From the NCBI RefSeq assembly GCF_037977055.1, contig NZ_CP150274.1, positions 2,728,001 to 2,792,000 on the forward strand: 64,000 nt of DNA, written 5' to 3'. Positions 16,848 through 26,202 of the stretch are shown piece after piece. The DNA is from Paenibacillus sp. FSL K6-1096 (lineage in GTDB: Bacteria; Bacillota; Bacilli; Paenibacillales; Paenibacillaceae). Position numbers and translations under genes: made by a program. The notes under the pieces are model-generated. The model searched no databases, was not told the DNA's origin, and was given only the letters and a program-made list of their open reading frames with translations. Within the stretch, counting starts at the first letter, position 1, and each line of letters opens with the position of its first letter.

Positions 16848-19800
16848 CTATTCCTCCTGCGAATGATGTTCGTGATATAGCTTGAGCGTCTGGACCTCAT
16901 AGGGCCGGAAGGACAGCGGAATGACGCCGCCGGTGGTCTCCAGGGACCCGGTGTTGCTCTCCAGCAGATTGACCCGGCAGGCGCTGATCTCCTCGTCCTG
17001 CCAGTCCAGCGTAGCTGTCTCTCTGCTGCCTGCCGCTTCATACAGCCGGACAATCGTGCCGCTGCCGTCCTCGGCCGGCTTGATCGTATCAAGCATAACG
17101 TGGCTGCTCTGGAAGTTCAGCCAGGCGTGGGTGCTTGGATAGCGGCCGGAATGTGCGGCTTCGCTGACCGCCAGCAACGGCTCATTCAGCTCCGCCGCTT
17201 CGCGTACCACATCGGCCTGCCGCCAATCTCCGCTGTGCGGATACAGCGAGTACGTGAATTCATGCTCCCCCTGGTCGGCATTGCGGTCCGGCCAGCGCGG
17301 GGCGCGCAGCAGCGAGAGGCGGAGCACGCCGTCATGGATGTCATAGCCGTATTTGCAGTCGTTCAGCAGGCTGACGCCATAGCCGCCCTCGGACAGATCG
17401 GCCCAGCGGTGTCCGCAGACCTCGAACTGCGCCTGCTCCCAGCTGGTGTTGCGGTGGGTCGGGCGCTCCAGCGCGCCGAACGGAATCTCATACGTAGCCT
17501 TAGTGGCCACAATATCCACCGGAAAAGCAACCTTCAGCAGCTTATGCTGCTCTCTCCAGCTTACGCGGGTGCGGAAATCCACTCTGCGGCTGTTCCGGGG
17601 CAGGACGATCTCCTGCCCGATCAGCGATTCACCAAGCTGCCAGCGGAACCTCAGCACGGACTGTACAGGCCCGCTGCTGACCACCCGGCGCTCCAGCAGC
17701 TTCGTCTTGCCCGCAGGCTGCTGTTCATAACGCGGGTCTATATCCCAGGCATCCCACAGCGGCGGGGTGTCATGATAGAACTGCAGCTGGTTGCCGGTCC
17801 GGCCGGGCTGGAGCAGCTCGCGGTCCGCACTTTTGTCATACCAGCGGCTAATCTCGCCGTCTTCATTAAATGTGAGAATATAATGGTCCGTCTCCCATTG
17901 CTCCGGGAAGCTCTCACCGGCGGCGGGAACAGCCTGCTGCTGAATAGGAAGCTTAGCCTCCCGCAGCCAGATCGTCCGGCAGCCGAAGGCCGGAACCTTG
18001 CGGACCCGCACAGCCAGCGTATAGCTGCCTGCCCCTGTGTTCCAGCATTCGCTCTCAAGCGGGCCGTCCTCATCATACGCCTGTATTGCAGCCAGCTCAG
18101 GACCGCCCTCCAGCCGGATGAACTCCGTCCGCTCCCAGCCCAGGCTGTTGAAGATTACATAGGGACGGCCCTCGCCCGCCGAAGTATTCACCTGGCTAGC
18201 CAGAGTGTGCAGGGCGGTGTCCAGCACCTGCCCGCCCAGACGGAAAATCTCAGCGTATTCCTCCCGCGAGGTCGTGTACACCTCCGGGATAGAGGTGCCG
18301 GGGATGATGTCATGGAACTGGTTAAGCAGCAGCAGCTTCCAGCCTTCGGCCAGTTCCCCGGCAGGCAGCAGACGCTGCACATCCGGCTGCTCCGGCTGAT
18401 CCGGCTCCAGAGTACCGTCCTTCTGCGCCAGCACGCTCCAAATCTCCGCCTGCCGGTACAGAATCTCCGCCTTGCGGTTGCTGCGCTTGTTGAAGGCATG
18501 GGTCGTGAAGGTGCCGCGGTGCAGCTCCAGATAGAGATCGCCATGCCATGCCGGAAGCTCCGGCTGGCGCGCACCGATCTCCGAGAAGAACGCTTCCGCC
18601 GTAGAGAATCTGCTGACCGGCTGGCCTGGAGCGAGACCGGTGCGGGCCACATATTCCAGCATCTCATGGGTGACTCCGCCTCCGCCGTCGCCATGGCCGT
18701 AGAGCAGCATCAGCTCATCATGCTCTTCCTTCTGGGCATAAGCTTGCCAGTGCTCCTGCACATCCTTCGGATGCGTATGCTCGTTGACGCCATGGTTCTG
18801 ATAGGCCACAATCTTCGTCCCGTCAATGCCGACCCAATGAAATAAGGTATGCGGGAAGGGATTGGTGTCATTCCAGCCCAGCTTGGTGGTCATGAAATAA
18901 TCAATCCCCGCCTGCTTCAGCAGCTGCGGCAGAGAGGCGCAGTACCCAAAGGTATCCGGCAGCCATTCAATCGCGGAATGCTTGCCGAATTCCTTCATAT
19001 AGAAGCCCTGGCCGTACAGCATCTGCCGCACCAGCGACTCCCCGCCGGGAATATTGAGATCCGGCTCCACCCACATGCCGCCGACCAGCTCCCACCGGCC
19101 TTCGGCAATCCGCTCCTTGATCCGCCCGTACAGCTCGGGATAATGCTCCTTGGCGAAGGCATAGAGCTGGGGCTGGCTCTGCGAGTACCGGAAGTCCGGG
19201 TACTTGTCCATCAGGGTGCAGACCGTGGAGAAGGTCCGGCTCACCTTGCGCACCGTCTCCCGGACCGGCCACAGCCAGGCCACATCAATATGCGACTGGC
19301 CGACCATATGCATCGTCCCCGGGTTCAGCCCCGCAGGCCGTTCCACCGAAGCGGCCGTCCGCAGCAGTTGTTCCGCCGCAGTTACGGCCTCGCCATCCAG
19401 CAGCAGCCCCTCCTTCATATAGAGCGTGTCCATCACCCGCTCCAGTGCCTTCAGGCTGCGGAGGCGGCGCATATCGCCCTCCGGCAGCAGAAGAGCCGCT
19501 TCATGCACGATGTTCACGGTATGCAGCAGGCTGTATACCGGACGGTTCACACGCACAAGCGTGATTTCAATGCCGGTCAGCGGCGGCTTAATCACCGCCT
19601 GACGGTTCAGCGGGTCCTCCGGCTCGGGCACCGGATCATACAGCTCGATGTCCAGCTCCAGGCGTTCACCCGGAGCAGAAGACGGCAGCGGAATGAACCA
19701 GTGATTGCTGTCCAGGCCATGGTATGGCGCTCCGTCCAGCCTCAGCAGACCTTCCCCGCGCCCCAGATAGAGCAGCGCCGCCTCTTCACGCGCCCACTCT

Positions 19801-20012
19801 CCCGGAACCGTGATCTCCCGCTGAAGGAAATACGTAGTGCCATAACCGCCATCCAGCTGGGAAACATTGTATTTCTGATGCAGCTCCGCCTCATGCTCAT
19901 AGCTGCCGGGAGTGAGGTAACGGGACCTCCGCAGAGTCCATTCCGCAAGCTCTATCTTCTCCGCCCACTGCCGCTTGGCCAGCCACCGGGTGAAGCGGTT
20001 CATGCGCTTCAT
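16848..20012 (-). CDS. Alpha-mannosidase, glycoside hydrolase family 38 (long form)
   Basis: A 1054-residue GH38 enzyme that removes terminal alpha-mannose. The catalytic domain begins near residue 235: the zinc ligands include H241 and D243 in G-Q-S-H-I-D-V-A-W-L-W-P, and the nucleophile is D353 in W-L-P-D-T-F-G-Y. The middle and C-terminal beta domains follow to the end. An N-terminal domain of about 230 residues precedes the catalytic part, as in eukaryote-like GH38. No signal peptide; it should act on imported oligosaccharides. It starts just past the GH3 stop with GGAGGGC overlapping that stop, indicating tight coupling. Its paralog at 26203-28962 is from a different GH38 branch. Confidence 0.92.
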   Translation of the reverse strand: MKRMNRFTRWLAKRQWAEKIELAEWTLRRSRYLTPGSYEHEAELHQKYNVSQLDGGYGTTYFLQREITVPGEWAREEAALLYLGRGEGLLRLDGAPYHGLDSNHWFIPLPSSAPGERLELDIELYDPVPEPEDPLNRQAVIKPPLTGIEITLVRVNRPVYSLLHTVNIVHEAALLLPEGDMRRLRSLKALERVMDTLYMKEGLLLDGEAVTAAEQLLRTAASVERPAGLNPGTMHMVGQSHIDVAWLWPVRETVRKVSRTFSTVCTLMDKYPDFRYSQSQPQLYAFAKEHYPELYGRIKERIAEGRWELVGGMWVEPDLNIPGGESLVRQMLYGQGFYMKEFGKHSAIEWLPDTFGYCASLPQLLKQAGIDYFMTTKLGWNDTNPFPHTLFHWVGIDGTKIVAYQNHGVNEHTHPKDVQEHWQAYAQKEEHDELMLLYGHGDGGGGVTHEMLEYVARTGLAPGQPVSRFSTAEAFFSEIGARQPELPAWHGDLYLELHRGTFTTHAFNKRSNRKAEILYRQAEIWSVLAQKDGTLEPDQPEQPDVQRLLPAGELAEGWKLLLLNQFHDIIPGTSIPEVYTTSREEYAEIFRLGGQVLDTALHTLASQVNTSAGEGRPYVIFNSLGWERTEFIRLEGGPELAAIQAYDEDGPLESECWNTGAGSYTLAVRVRKVPAFGCRTIWLREAKLPIQQQAVPAAGESFPEQWETDHYILTFNEDGEISRWYDKSADRELLQPGRTGNQLQFYHDTPPLWDAWDIDPRYEQQPAGKTKLLERRVVSSGPVQSVLRFRWQLGESLIGQEIVLPRNSRRVDFRTRVSWREQHKLLKVAFPVDIVATKATYEIPFGALERPTHRNTSWEQAQFEVCGHRWADLSEGGYGVSLLNDCKYGYDIHDGVLRLSLLRAPRWPDRNADQGEHEFTYSLYPHSGDWRQADVVREAAELNEPLLAVSEAAHSGRYPSTHAWLNFQSSHVMLDTIKPAEDGSGTIVRLYEAAGSRETATLDWQDEEISACRVNLLESNTGSLETTGGVIPLSFRPYEVQTLKLYHEHHSQEE

Positions 20013-20015
20013 GGC

Positions 20016-22319
20016 TTAGCCCTCCTCTCTGACCTGGAGCGGTGCGCTCAGGTACTCGGCGGAGTTCGGACCGGCCATCACCGTGAATTCTCCCGGCTCG
20101 ACGATCCGCGTCAGATCCGCCGATACATATTCCAGCTCCTCCCGGCCGACACGGAACGTTACCGTCTGCGTGTCTCCCGGCTGGAGGCTGATTTTGCGGA
20201 AGCCCTTCAGCTGCTTCTCGGGCCGGGTAATGGACGAGGCCAGATCGGAGATGTAGAGCTGTACTACCTCGCTGCCTGCCCGGTCACCCTTATTAGTTAC
20301 ATCCACGGAGACAAGTGCTTCTCCATCCGCAGAAATGACAGCAGGCTCCACCTTCAGGTTGCTGTACCCGAATTCACTGAAGCTGAGACCGTAGCCGAAG
20401 GGATATTCAGCGTGAAAATCCGTCTCCAGATACCGCTTCCCTCTCGTCCGCCGCTTGTAGTAATACACGGGAAGCTGGCCGACATGCTTCGGAATGCTGA
20501 TCGTCAGCCGCCCGGAAGGATTCACCTTCCCGAACAGGATATCGGCAATCGCATGTCCGCCCTCCTGCCCCGGATACCAGGCCTCCAGAATGGCGTCGGC
20601 ATGTTCTACAATCCAAGGCTCGGCAATCGGGCGGCCGTTGATATAGACCACAACCAGCGGCTTGCCCAGCTTGTGAAGCTCCTGCGCCAGCTCCAGCTGC
20701 ACGCCCATCAGATTCAGCGTGGAGCGGTCGATGCCTTCCCCGCATTCCATGTCGCTCCAGGAATGCTCCGTCACGACCGAAGCGCCGGTGAGCAGATCAA
20801 TCGTCCCCTCACCGAAATCTCTGGCGCTGGAGCCGCCGACCGCCAGCACGATCGCATCGGCTTCCGCCGCACAGGCCAGGGCATGGGCGAAGCCTTCCCG
20901 GGAATCCCCCTTGATCCGGCAGCCGGGGGCATACTCTACCCGGTCCGCTCCGCCGCCCAGGGCTTGCCGGATGCCTTCCAGCACCGTAACAATCGCGCCT
21001 TTGGGCTGGGGCGAGGTATAATCGCCAAGCTGGTTATACGGCGCATCCGCATTGGGCCCGATCACCGCAAGCTTGCGGATCTCCTTGCTGAGCGGCAACG
21101 TCCCATTGCCGTTCTTCAGCATAATAATGCTCTCACCGGCAATCCGCCGGGCCAGCTCCTTGTGCTCCGGCTTGCCTATAACCTGCTCTGCCTGCTCAGG
21201 ATCGGCATAAGGACGGTCGAACAGCCCCAGCCTGAACTTCAGCTCCAGAATCCGGGCTGCCGCGCGGTCCAGATCCGCCTCCTGCAGCCGCCCCCGCCGG
21301 ACCGCAGACGCCAGATGCTGCTCGAACATCTCGCCTGACATCTCCATATCGATGCCGGCCAGCAGCGCCTGGACGACCGCGGTCTCCCCGCTCTCTGCGG
21401 TGTTATGACCATTCGTCAACATGCCCAGCGCGCCGCAGTCCGTGATGATGAATCCCTCGAAGCCCCATTGCTCCCGCAGCACATCCTGCAGAAGATAACG
21501 GTTGGTTGTACACGGCACGCCGTCAATCTCGTTATAGGCTGTCATAATCGACAGCGCTCCGGCCTCCACCGCCTTGCGGAAGGGCAGCAGATCGACCTCA
21601 TGCAGCTCGCGCAGCCCCATATGCACGGGTGCAGAATTGCGCCCGCCCTCGGAGCTGCCGTAGGCGGCGAAGTGCTTCAGGGTCGCCAGTACGGAATCCT
21701 CCGCATCCAGCCGCTCCCCCTGCAGGCCCTTCACGGCCTCGACACCCATCGCCGCAATCAGGTACGGGTCTTCGCCGAAGGTCTCCTCCGTCCGGCCCCA
21801 ACGCGGATCACGCACCACATCCAGCACCGGGGAATAGGTAGCCGCTCCGCCCTGGCTGCGGGTCTCCAGCGCTACCGCCCGGCACATCTCGCGGTACAGC
21901 TCCGGGTTCCACATGCTGCCCAGCGCAAGCGGAACAGGGAACACTGTAGCGCCTATCGCCATATGCCCGTGCGAGCACTCCTCCCCGAACAGAATGGGAA
22001 TCCCGAGCCGGCTCTCCTTCATGGCATACGCCTGAATCGTATTGACCGTCTCCGCCCCCTCCTTCGGGGACAGGCCGGTCTCCAGCGTAACCCCGGTCCA
22101 CGGGTCGGCGCGCAGCGTTCCGTACAGGGAGCCGACACCGCCGGCAGCAATCCGGCGCTTGAAGGCTTCAGTGATCCCGGCCGTCCCGTCCGGGCGCTTC
22201 TCATAGCACTGCCAGCCGAAAGGCTGGACTAATTGTCCAGCCTTCTCTCCAAGCGTCATGCGCTGCAGCAGATCCTGTACCCGGTCTGCTACAGGCCGTG
22301 TTTTATCCTTATAGATCAT
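20016..22319 (-). CDS. Glycoside hydrolase family 3, beta-glucosidase-type
   Basis: A 767-residue GH3 enzyme with the usual order: (beta/alpha)8 barrel, alpha/beta sandwich, then fibronectin III-like C-terminal domain (from about residue 650). Substrate-binding K-H-F is at 215-217 and the catalytic nucleophile is D294 in F-I-I-T-D-C-G-A-L-G. The sandwich domain shows V-V-Y-I-N-G-R-P-I. GH3 members hydrolyse terminal beta-glucosides, xylosides or N-acetylglucosaminides; the layout here is of the beta-glucosidase/xylosidase (BglX-like) type and not the NagZ type. In this locus it may trim beta-linked glucose or other residues. No signal peptide, so cytoplasmic. Second hydrolase of the operon. 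Confidence 0.92.
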   Translation of the reverse strand: MIYKDKTRPVADRVQDLLQRMTLGEKAGQLVQPFGWQCYEKRPDGTAGITEAFKRRIAAGGVGSLYGTLRADPWTGVTLETGLSPKEGAETVNTIQAYAMKESRLGIPILFGEECSHGHMAIGATVFPVPLALGSMWNPELYREMCRAVALETRSQGGAATYSPVLDVVRDPRWGRTEETFGEDPYLIAAMGVEAVKGLQGERLDAEDSVLATLKHFAAYGSSEGGRNSAPVHMGLRELHEVDLLPFRKAVEAGALSIMTAYNEIDGVPCTTNRYLLQDVLREQWGFEGFIITDCGALGMLTNGHNTAESGETAVVQALLAGIDMEMSGEMFEQHLASAVRRGRLQEADLDRAAARILELKFRLGLFDRPYADPEQAEQVIGKPEHKELARRIAGESIIMLKNGNGTLPLSKEIRKLAVIGPNADAPYNQLGDYTSPQPKGAIVTVLEGIRQALGGGADRVEYAPGCRIKGDSREGFAHALACAAEADAIVLAVGGSSARDFGEGTIDLLTGASVVTEHSWSDMECGEGIDRSTLNLMGVQLELAQELHKLGKPLVVVYINGRPIAEPWIVEHADAILEAWYPGQEGGHAIADILFGKVNPSGRLTISIPKHVGQLPVYYYKRRTRGKRYLETDFHAEYPFGYGLSFSEFGYSNLKVEPAVISADGEALVSVDVTNKGDRAGSEVVQLYISDLASSITRPEKQLKGFRKISLQPGDTQTVTFRVGREELEYVSADLTRIVEPGEFTVMAGPNSAEYLSAPLQVREEG

Positions 22320-22349
22320 TGATTACAGCACCCTTCCACCGAGCCTGGT

Positions 22350-23966
22350 TTAGTTGGTCTTCCAGCGGTCATACGCAGCCTGGTTGATCTCAGCTACACG
22401 CTCTCCGCCCATCTTCTTGACAGTCGCGACATAGTTGTCCCAGCCGGTCAGCGGCTCAGCGCCGGTGATGAACTTCGCTTCCATCTGCTTCACATAGGTG
22501 CTCAGATCCGAATTCAGACTGCTGATTTCCGTCTGCTCTTCCACCGTCAGGAACAGGGCCGGGAATGGAATCCGTGCGCCTTTATCCAGCAGCTTCTGCT
22601 TGGTCTCCTGCTCCACCCACAGGTCAAAGTCCGTCTTCAGCCCCTTGTTGATATCATCCATGGACAGGGTTGGGGCAGGAATCCCGTAGTTCGGCGTCAA
22701 GGTGGCCCGGTAATCCTCCATCTCTTTGCCGTCCGGCACGGGCAGGTATTGCTTCATCCGGCTGTCTTTGTCGGTGTACTCCCAGAGCACGCCCTCCGGC
22801 CCTTTATTGAAGAACAGGGCGCCTTCATAGGAATAGAGGTAATCCACCCAGCGGAGCGAGGCTTCCGGCGCCGGATTGCTGCTTGTGATGGCGAATGCGC
22901 CGGTGGTAATCCCTCTGTTCTTGGCAATTGCCGGAGCGGCAACGGATTCACTGCGCACAGGCGCGAACATCGGATCTGCCGTGGACGGCTCTCCGCCCTT
23001 AGTCATATAGGCGTGCCAGTCGGAAAAGAGTGCAACGCGGTTATTCTGCGCCTTGGCCTTCTTCTGCTCCGCCGTCTGCGAGAAGCTCTCATGATCCAGC
23101 AGCTCCTCGGACCACAGGCGGTTCATATACGTCAGATACTCCTTATAGCCCTCTTCCAGCGGCGTATAGTGGACCTTGTCCGCATCGTCTACATAGATTT
23201 CTTCCTCATAGATGCCGAAGGCGCCCAGCAGCCAGGTGCGGATATCGCGGAGGTTCGCAGCGGCGGTCGTCACTGAGGAAATCGGAATCTCATCAGCGAT
23301 GCCGTTGCCGTTCGGATCTTCCTCCTTCACGCGCTTCAGGTAGGTGTACAGCTCCTCGGTCGTTTCCGGCAGCTTGTCGATGTTCAGCGCCTTCAGGAAG
23401 TCGCCGTTATACCACATCGGGTTGCGGTACCAGTGCTGGCTCATTTCCACCACCGGCAGGGAGTAGATATGGCCGTCCGGGGCGGTAATCGATTTGCGCA
23501 CATCCGGGTTCTCCTCAAGCAAAGCCTTGAAGTTCGGCGCATACTCTTCGATCAGATCCTCCAGCGGAATCAGAATTCCCTGCTCACCGTAATTCATCTG
23601 CTCGGCAGTCGTCAGACCGGCCGCATAGAAAATATCCGGGTAATCGCCGCTGGCGAACACCAGATTCTTTTTGGTCTCGAAGCTGTCCTTCGGCGCGTTT
23701 TTATATTCCAGGGTGATGCCGGTCTTCTCCTTCATCTGCTGAAGCACCGGCATGTTCTCCCAGTTCTGAATGCCCACATCCGGCGCCATCATGGACAGGG
23801 TGATCGGTTCATTTACAATCGGGAAGCCTTCCTTGTTCACTGTAGCCTCTCCGGTACTCTTGCCTGCATTGCCTTCATCTGCCCCAGAGCTCCCGCAGCC
23901 TGCCAGCAGTCCGACAATCACAGCCGAAGACAGCAGAACCTTCCATGGTTTACGTGTGATCTGCAT
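22350..23966 (-). CDS. Oligosaccharide ABC transporter substrate-binding lipoprotein (LplA-like)
   Basis: A 538-residue family 1 extracellular binding protein. The lipobox L-L-A-G-C puts the lipidated Cys at residue 24. The mature protein has the typical opening P-I-V-N-E-P-I-T-L-S-M-M-A-P and the large size of the LplA/YtcQ group, which serves with LplB and LplC permeases and a shared ATPase encoded elsewhere. ATG 23966 has GGGAGG nine bases upstream; an earlier in-frame ATG at 23990 lacks one. It follows the LplC-type permease by 37 bases. The ligand is likely a mannose-containing oligosaccharide, inferred from the hydrolases downstream. Confidence 0.9.
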   Translation of the reverse strand: MQITRKPWKVLLSSAVIVGLLAGCGSSGADEGNAGKSTGEATVNKEGFPIVNEPITLSMMAPDVGIQNWENMPVLQQMKEKTGITLEYKNAPKDSFETKKNLVFASGDYPDIFYAAGLTTAEQMNYGEQGILIPLEDLIEEYAPNFKALLEENPDVRKSITAPDGHIYSLPVVEMSQHWYRNPMWYNGDFLKALNIDKLPETTEELYTYLKRVKEEDPNGNGIADEIPISSVTTAAANLRDIRTWLLGAFGIYEEEIYVDDADKVHYTPLEEGYKEYLTYMNRLWSEELLDHESFSQTAEQKKAKAQNNRVALFSDWHAYMTKGGEPSTADPMFAPVRSESVAAPAIAKNRGITTGAFAITSSNPAPEASLRWVDYLYSYEGALFFNKGPEGVLWEYTDKDSRMKQYLPVPDGKEMEDYRATLTPNYGIPAPTLSMDDINKGLKTDFDLWVEQETKQKLLDKGARIPFPALFLTVEEQTEISSLNSDLSTYVKQMEAKFITGAEPLTGWDNYVATVKKMGGERVAEINQAAYDRWKTN

Positions 23967-24003
23967 TGATAATTCCTCCCTTAGGTTCATTACATTTTAA
24001 CCT

Positions 24004-24915
24004 TTAGCCTTTCACAGAGCCAATCATGACCCCTTGGACAAAATAACGCTGCAGGAACGGATAGACCGCCACAATCGGCAGCGTAGAGACAACAATCACC
24101 CCGTATTTAATCAGCGAGGCGGTCTCCGCCTTGTTGTTCATCGCGACCGCCACCTCGCCGCTGATCGCAGCGCCTGTGGTCTCGGCCGACATCTCCTGAA
24201 GCACCAGAATCTGGCGCAGCACCATCTGCAGCGGATATTTGGCCTCATCGTTCAGATAGATCAGGGACGGGAAATAGCTGTTCCAGTGGCTCACCCCGTA
24301 GAACAGGGCCATTACAGCGATAATCGGTGCCGACAGCGGCAGAATAATGCGGATGAACAGCTTGAGATTCGTACAGCCGTCGATATGCGCCGCTTCCTGA
24401 AGCTCCTTGGGAATGGTGGTCTGGAAGAACGTGCGGGCCACAACGATATTCCACACCGAAGCGGCTACGGGCAGGATTAAGGCCCCCATGCTGTTCATCA
24501 GGCCCAGGTTCTTCACCAGCAGATACGTCGGCACCAGTCCCCCGCTGAAGAACATCGTGAACAGAATGAGTCCCATGAATAACTGGCGTCCGGCAAAATC
24601 AGACCGGCTGAGCGCATACGCAGCAGGCAGCGTAACGGCCAGATTCAGCAGCGTGCCTGCCACTGTGTAAATGATGGTATTCAGATACCCGTTCCAGATC
24701 TTCGGATTCTCGAACACCAGCTTATAGCCGTCCAGGGTCACATTCTTCGGAAACAGCCACATGGCCCCCGAATTGACATCCTGCGGCGAGCTGATGGACG
24801 CGCTGAGGATATAGATCAGCGGATAGAGGACAACCACCAGCGCAAGGCACAGATAAATGTAGGTGCTGATCAGGAACAGCTTATCTCCCCTGGATTCTTT
24901 TATCGCAGTAACCAA
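24004..24915 (-). CDS. Carbohydrate ABC transporter permease, LplC/YtcP-like
   Basis: About 303 residues with six membrane segments. The EAA loop is E-L-Q-E-A-A-H-I-D-G-C-T-N, and the C-terminus ends in the family-typical Q-G-V-M-I-G-S-V-K-G. I place the start at TTG 24915: AAAGGAG lies nine bases upstream, and this start clears the stop of the LplB gene by 16 bases, whereas an upstream ATG at 24966 would overlap it by 35 with no ribosome site. It partners with the permease at 24932-25846. No ATPase gene is in the cluster, as is usual for LplABC-type systems that share an MsmX-like ATPase. Confidence 0.88.
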   Translation of the reverse strand: MVTAIKESRGDKLFLISTYIYLCLALVVVLYPLIYILSASISSPQDVNSGAMWLFPKNVTLDGYKLVFENPKIWNGYLNTIIYTVAGTLLNLAVTLPAAYALSRSDFAGRQLFMGLILFTMFFSGGLVPTYLLVKNLGLMNSMGALILPVAASVWNIVVARTFFQTTIPKELQEAAHIDGCTNLKLFIRIILPLSAPIIAVMALFYGVSHWNSYFPSLIYLNDEAKYPLQMVLRQILVLQEMSAETTGAAISGEVAVAMNNKAETASLIKYGVIVVSTLPIVAVYPFLQRYFVQGVMIGSVKG

Positions 24916-24931
24916 AGACTTCAACTCCTTT

Positions 24932-25846
24932 CTACCAGAGGCTGTTCTCACTGGTCTTTTTGGCAATCCGGTTCACGGTAACCAGCAGAATTACGTTGAC
25001 CACCGAGTTGAACAGGCCGACCGCCGTGGAGAAGCTGTATTGTGCATTCACCAGACCGGCCCGGTACACATAGGTGGATATGACATCGGAGGCTTCCATG
25101 TTGAGCGAATTCTGCAGCAGCAGGATTTTCTCGAAGCCGAGACCCAGAATGTTCCCCATATTCAGGATCAGCATGATCGTAATGGTGGGGATGATCGTCG
25201 GCAGATTGATATGCAGCACCCGCTTCATCCGGCTGGCCCCATCCATTATGGCCGCTTCGTGCAGCTGGGGATCTACGCCCGACAGCGCCGCAAGGTAGAT
25301 AATCGTCCCCCATCCGGTGCTCTGCCACACGCCCGAGAAGACATACACGGTCTTGAACCAGGCCGGATCGGTCAGAAATTGCGCCGGCTGGAAGCCCAGG
25401 AATTCAATCAGCCGGACAATCATTCCGCTGGAGGGTGACAGGAAGGTAATAATCATACCCGCCATGACCACCACCGAGATGAAATGCGGCGCATAGGTTA
25501 CAGTCTGGACCGATTTCTTAAAGGGGCCGTTGCGGACCTCATTGAAGGCCAGGGCCAGAATAATCGGCAGCGGGAATCCGATCGCCAGCTCGTAGAAGCT
25601 GATGCTGAACGTATTCCACAGCAGATCCCAGAAGAAATAGGAATTGAAGAACCGTTCAAAATGATCGAAGCCCACCCAGTCACTGCCCATAATTCCTTTG
25701 GATGGTACGAAATTCTTGAAGGCAATCTGAATCCCGTACATCGGACCATAATGGAAGATGAGGAAATACAGTAATGCGGGTAGCATGAACAGATAGAGCT
25801 CCCAGTTCTGCCGGATTCTTTTACCCAGGGATTGGTTCCCCTTCAT
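24932..25846 (-). CDS. Carbohydrate ABC transporter permease, LplB-like
   Basis: About 304 residues with six membrane helices. The N-terminus is W-E-L-Y-L-F-M-L-P-A-L-L-Y-F and the EAA loop is L-H-E-A-A-I-M-D-G-A-S-R, both typical of LplB/YtcP-group permeases. ATG 25846 is preceded by GAGGAG at seven bases; an upstream ATG at 25876 is less likely. It is the first gene of the six-gene operon (two permeases, lipoprotein, GH3, GH38, GH130) and lies 87 bases downstream of a catabolite-control (cre) site. Confidence 0.88.
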   Translation of the reverse strand: MKGNQSLGKRIRQNWELYLFMLPALLYFLIFHYGPMYGIQIAFKNFVPSKGIMGSDWVGFDHFERFFNSYFFWDLLWNTFSISFYELAIGFPLPIILALAFNEVRNGPFKKSVQTVTYAPHFISVVVMAGMIITFLSPSSGMIVRLIEFLGFQPAQFLTDPAWFKTVYVFSGVWQSTGWGTIIYLAALSGVDPQLHEAAIMDGASRMKRVLHINLPTIIPTITIMLILNMGNILGLGFEKILLLQNSLNMEASDVISTYVYRAGLVNAQYSFSTAVGLFNSVVNVILLVTVNRIAKKTSENSLW

Positions 25847-26202
25847 TCTCCCACTCCTCTCTATGTTAGTTTTCATTACAGCAAATCTTGTATCCGCTTC
25901 GCATTCTTGTGAAGGCCCCTCCTGCTAACGCTTACATCCAAAAGTGTAGTGAAACTAAGCTGACACCGTAAATATGTAGGTTGTGCATTGTCATGTTAAC
26001 CGAGTGTAAAACCGCGCCGCTGCGGGGCTTACGGGCTGAATAGCTTGAACAGGCTGCTGCGGGCCGGTTGCCGTAAATGTGTGAATTATGAACCCTTCTG
26101 CCCGCTGCAAAAGTTACATATTGTGATCCCCGCACAGGTATGCAAACATTTGCTACGAATGCCAACGCTACAACAAACGACTGTCAACTAGGAGGTTACG
26201 TC
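25847..26202. promoter_or_regulatory. Divergent control region of the mannoside locus
   Basis: This 356-base gap separates the transporter operon from the GH38-GH125 pair. It contains a near-consensus cre site (25924-25937) and three copies of an AATRTGT word: CCGTAAATATGTAGGTT at 25967-25983, CCGTAAATGTGTGAATT at 26071-26087, and an inverted GTTACATATT at 26113-26122. Repeated words of this kind suit an AraC-type activator, but binding is inferred. GGAGG at 26191 serves the GH38 gene. Confidence 0.45.
25924..25937. promoter_or_regulatory. Probable CcpA cre site
   Basis: TGCTAACGCTTACA reads TGTAAGCGTTAGCA on the minus strand and fits 13 of 14 positions of the cre consensus TGWAANCGNTNWCA. 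It lies 78-91 bases upstream of the first transporter gene. Glucose repression of the mannoside operon through CcpA is the expected effect. Confidence 0.7.

Noticed and set aside
17100-21338. Very long plus-strand frames (581 and 829 codons) opposite GH38 and GH3
   Set aside because: They are antisense shadows of clear enzymes with intact catalytic motifs, are rich in Arg, Gln and His, and have no ribosome site.
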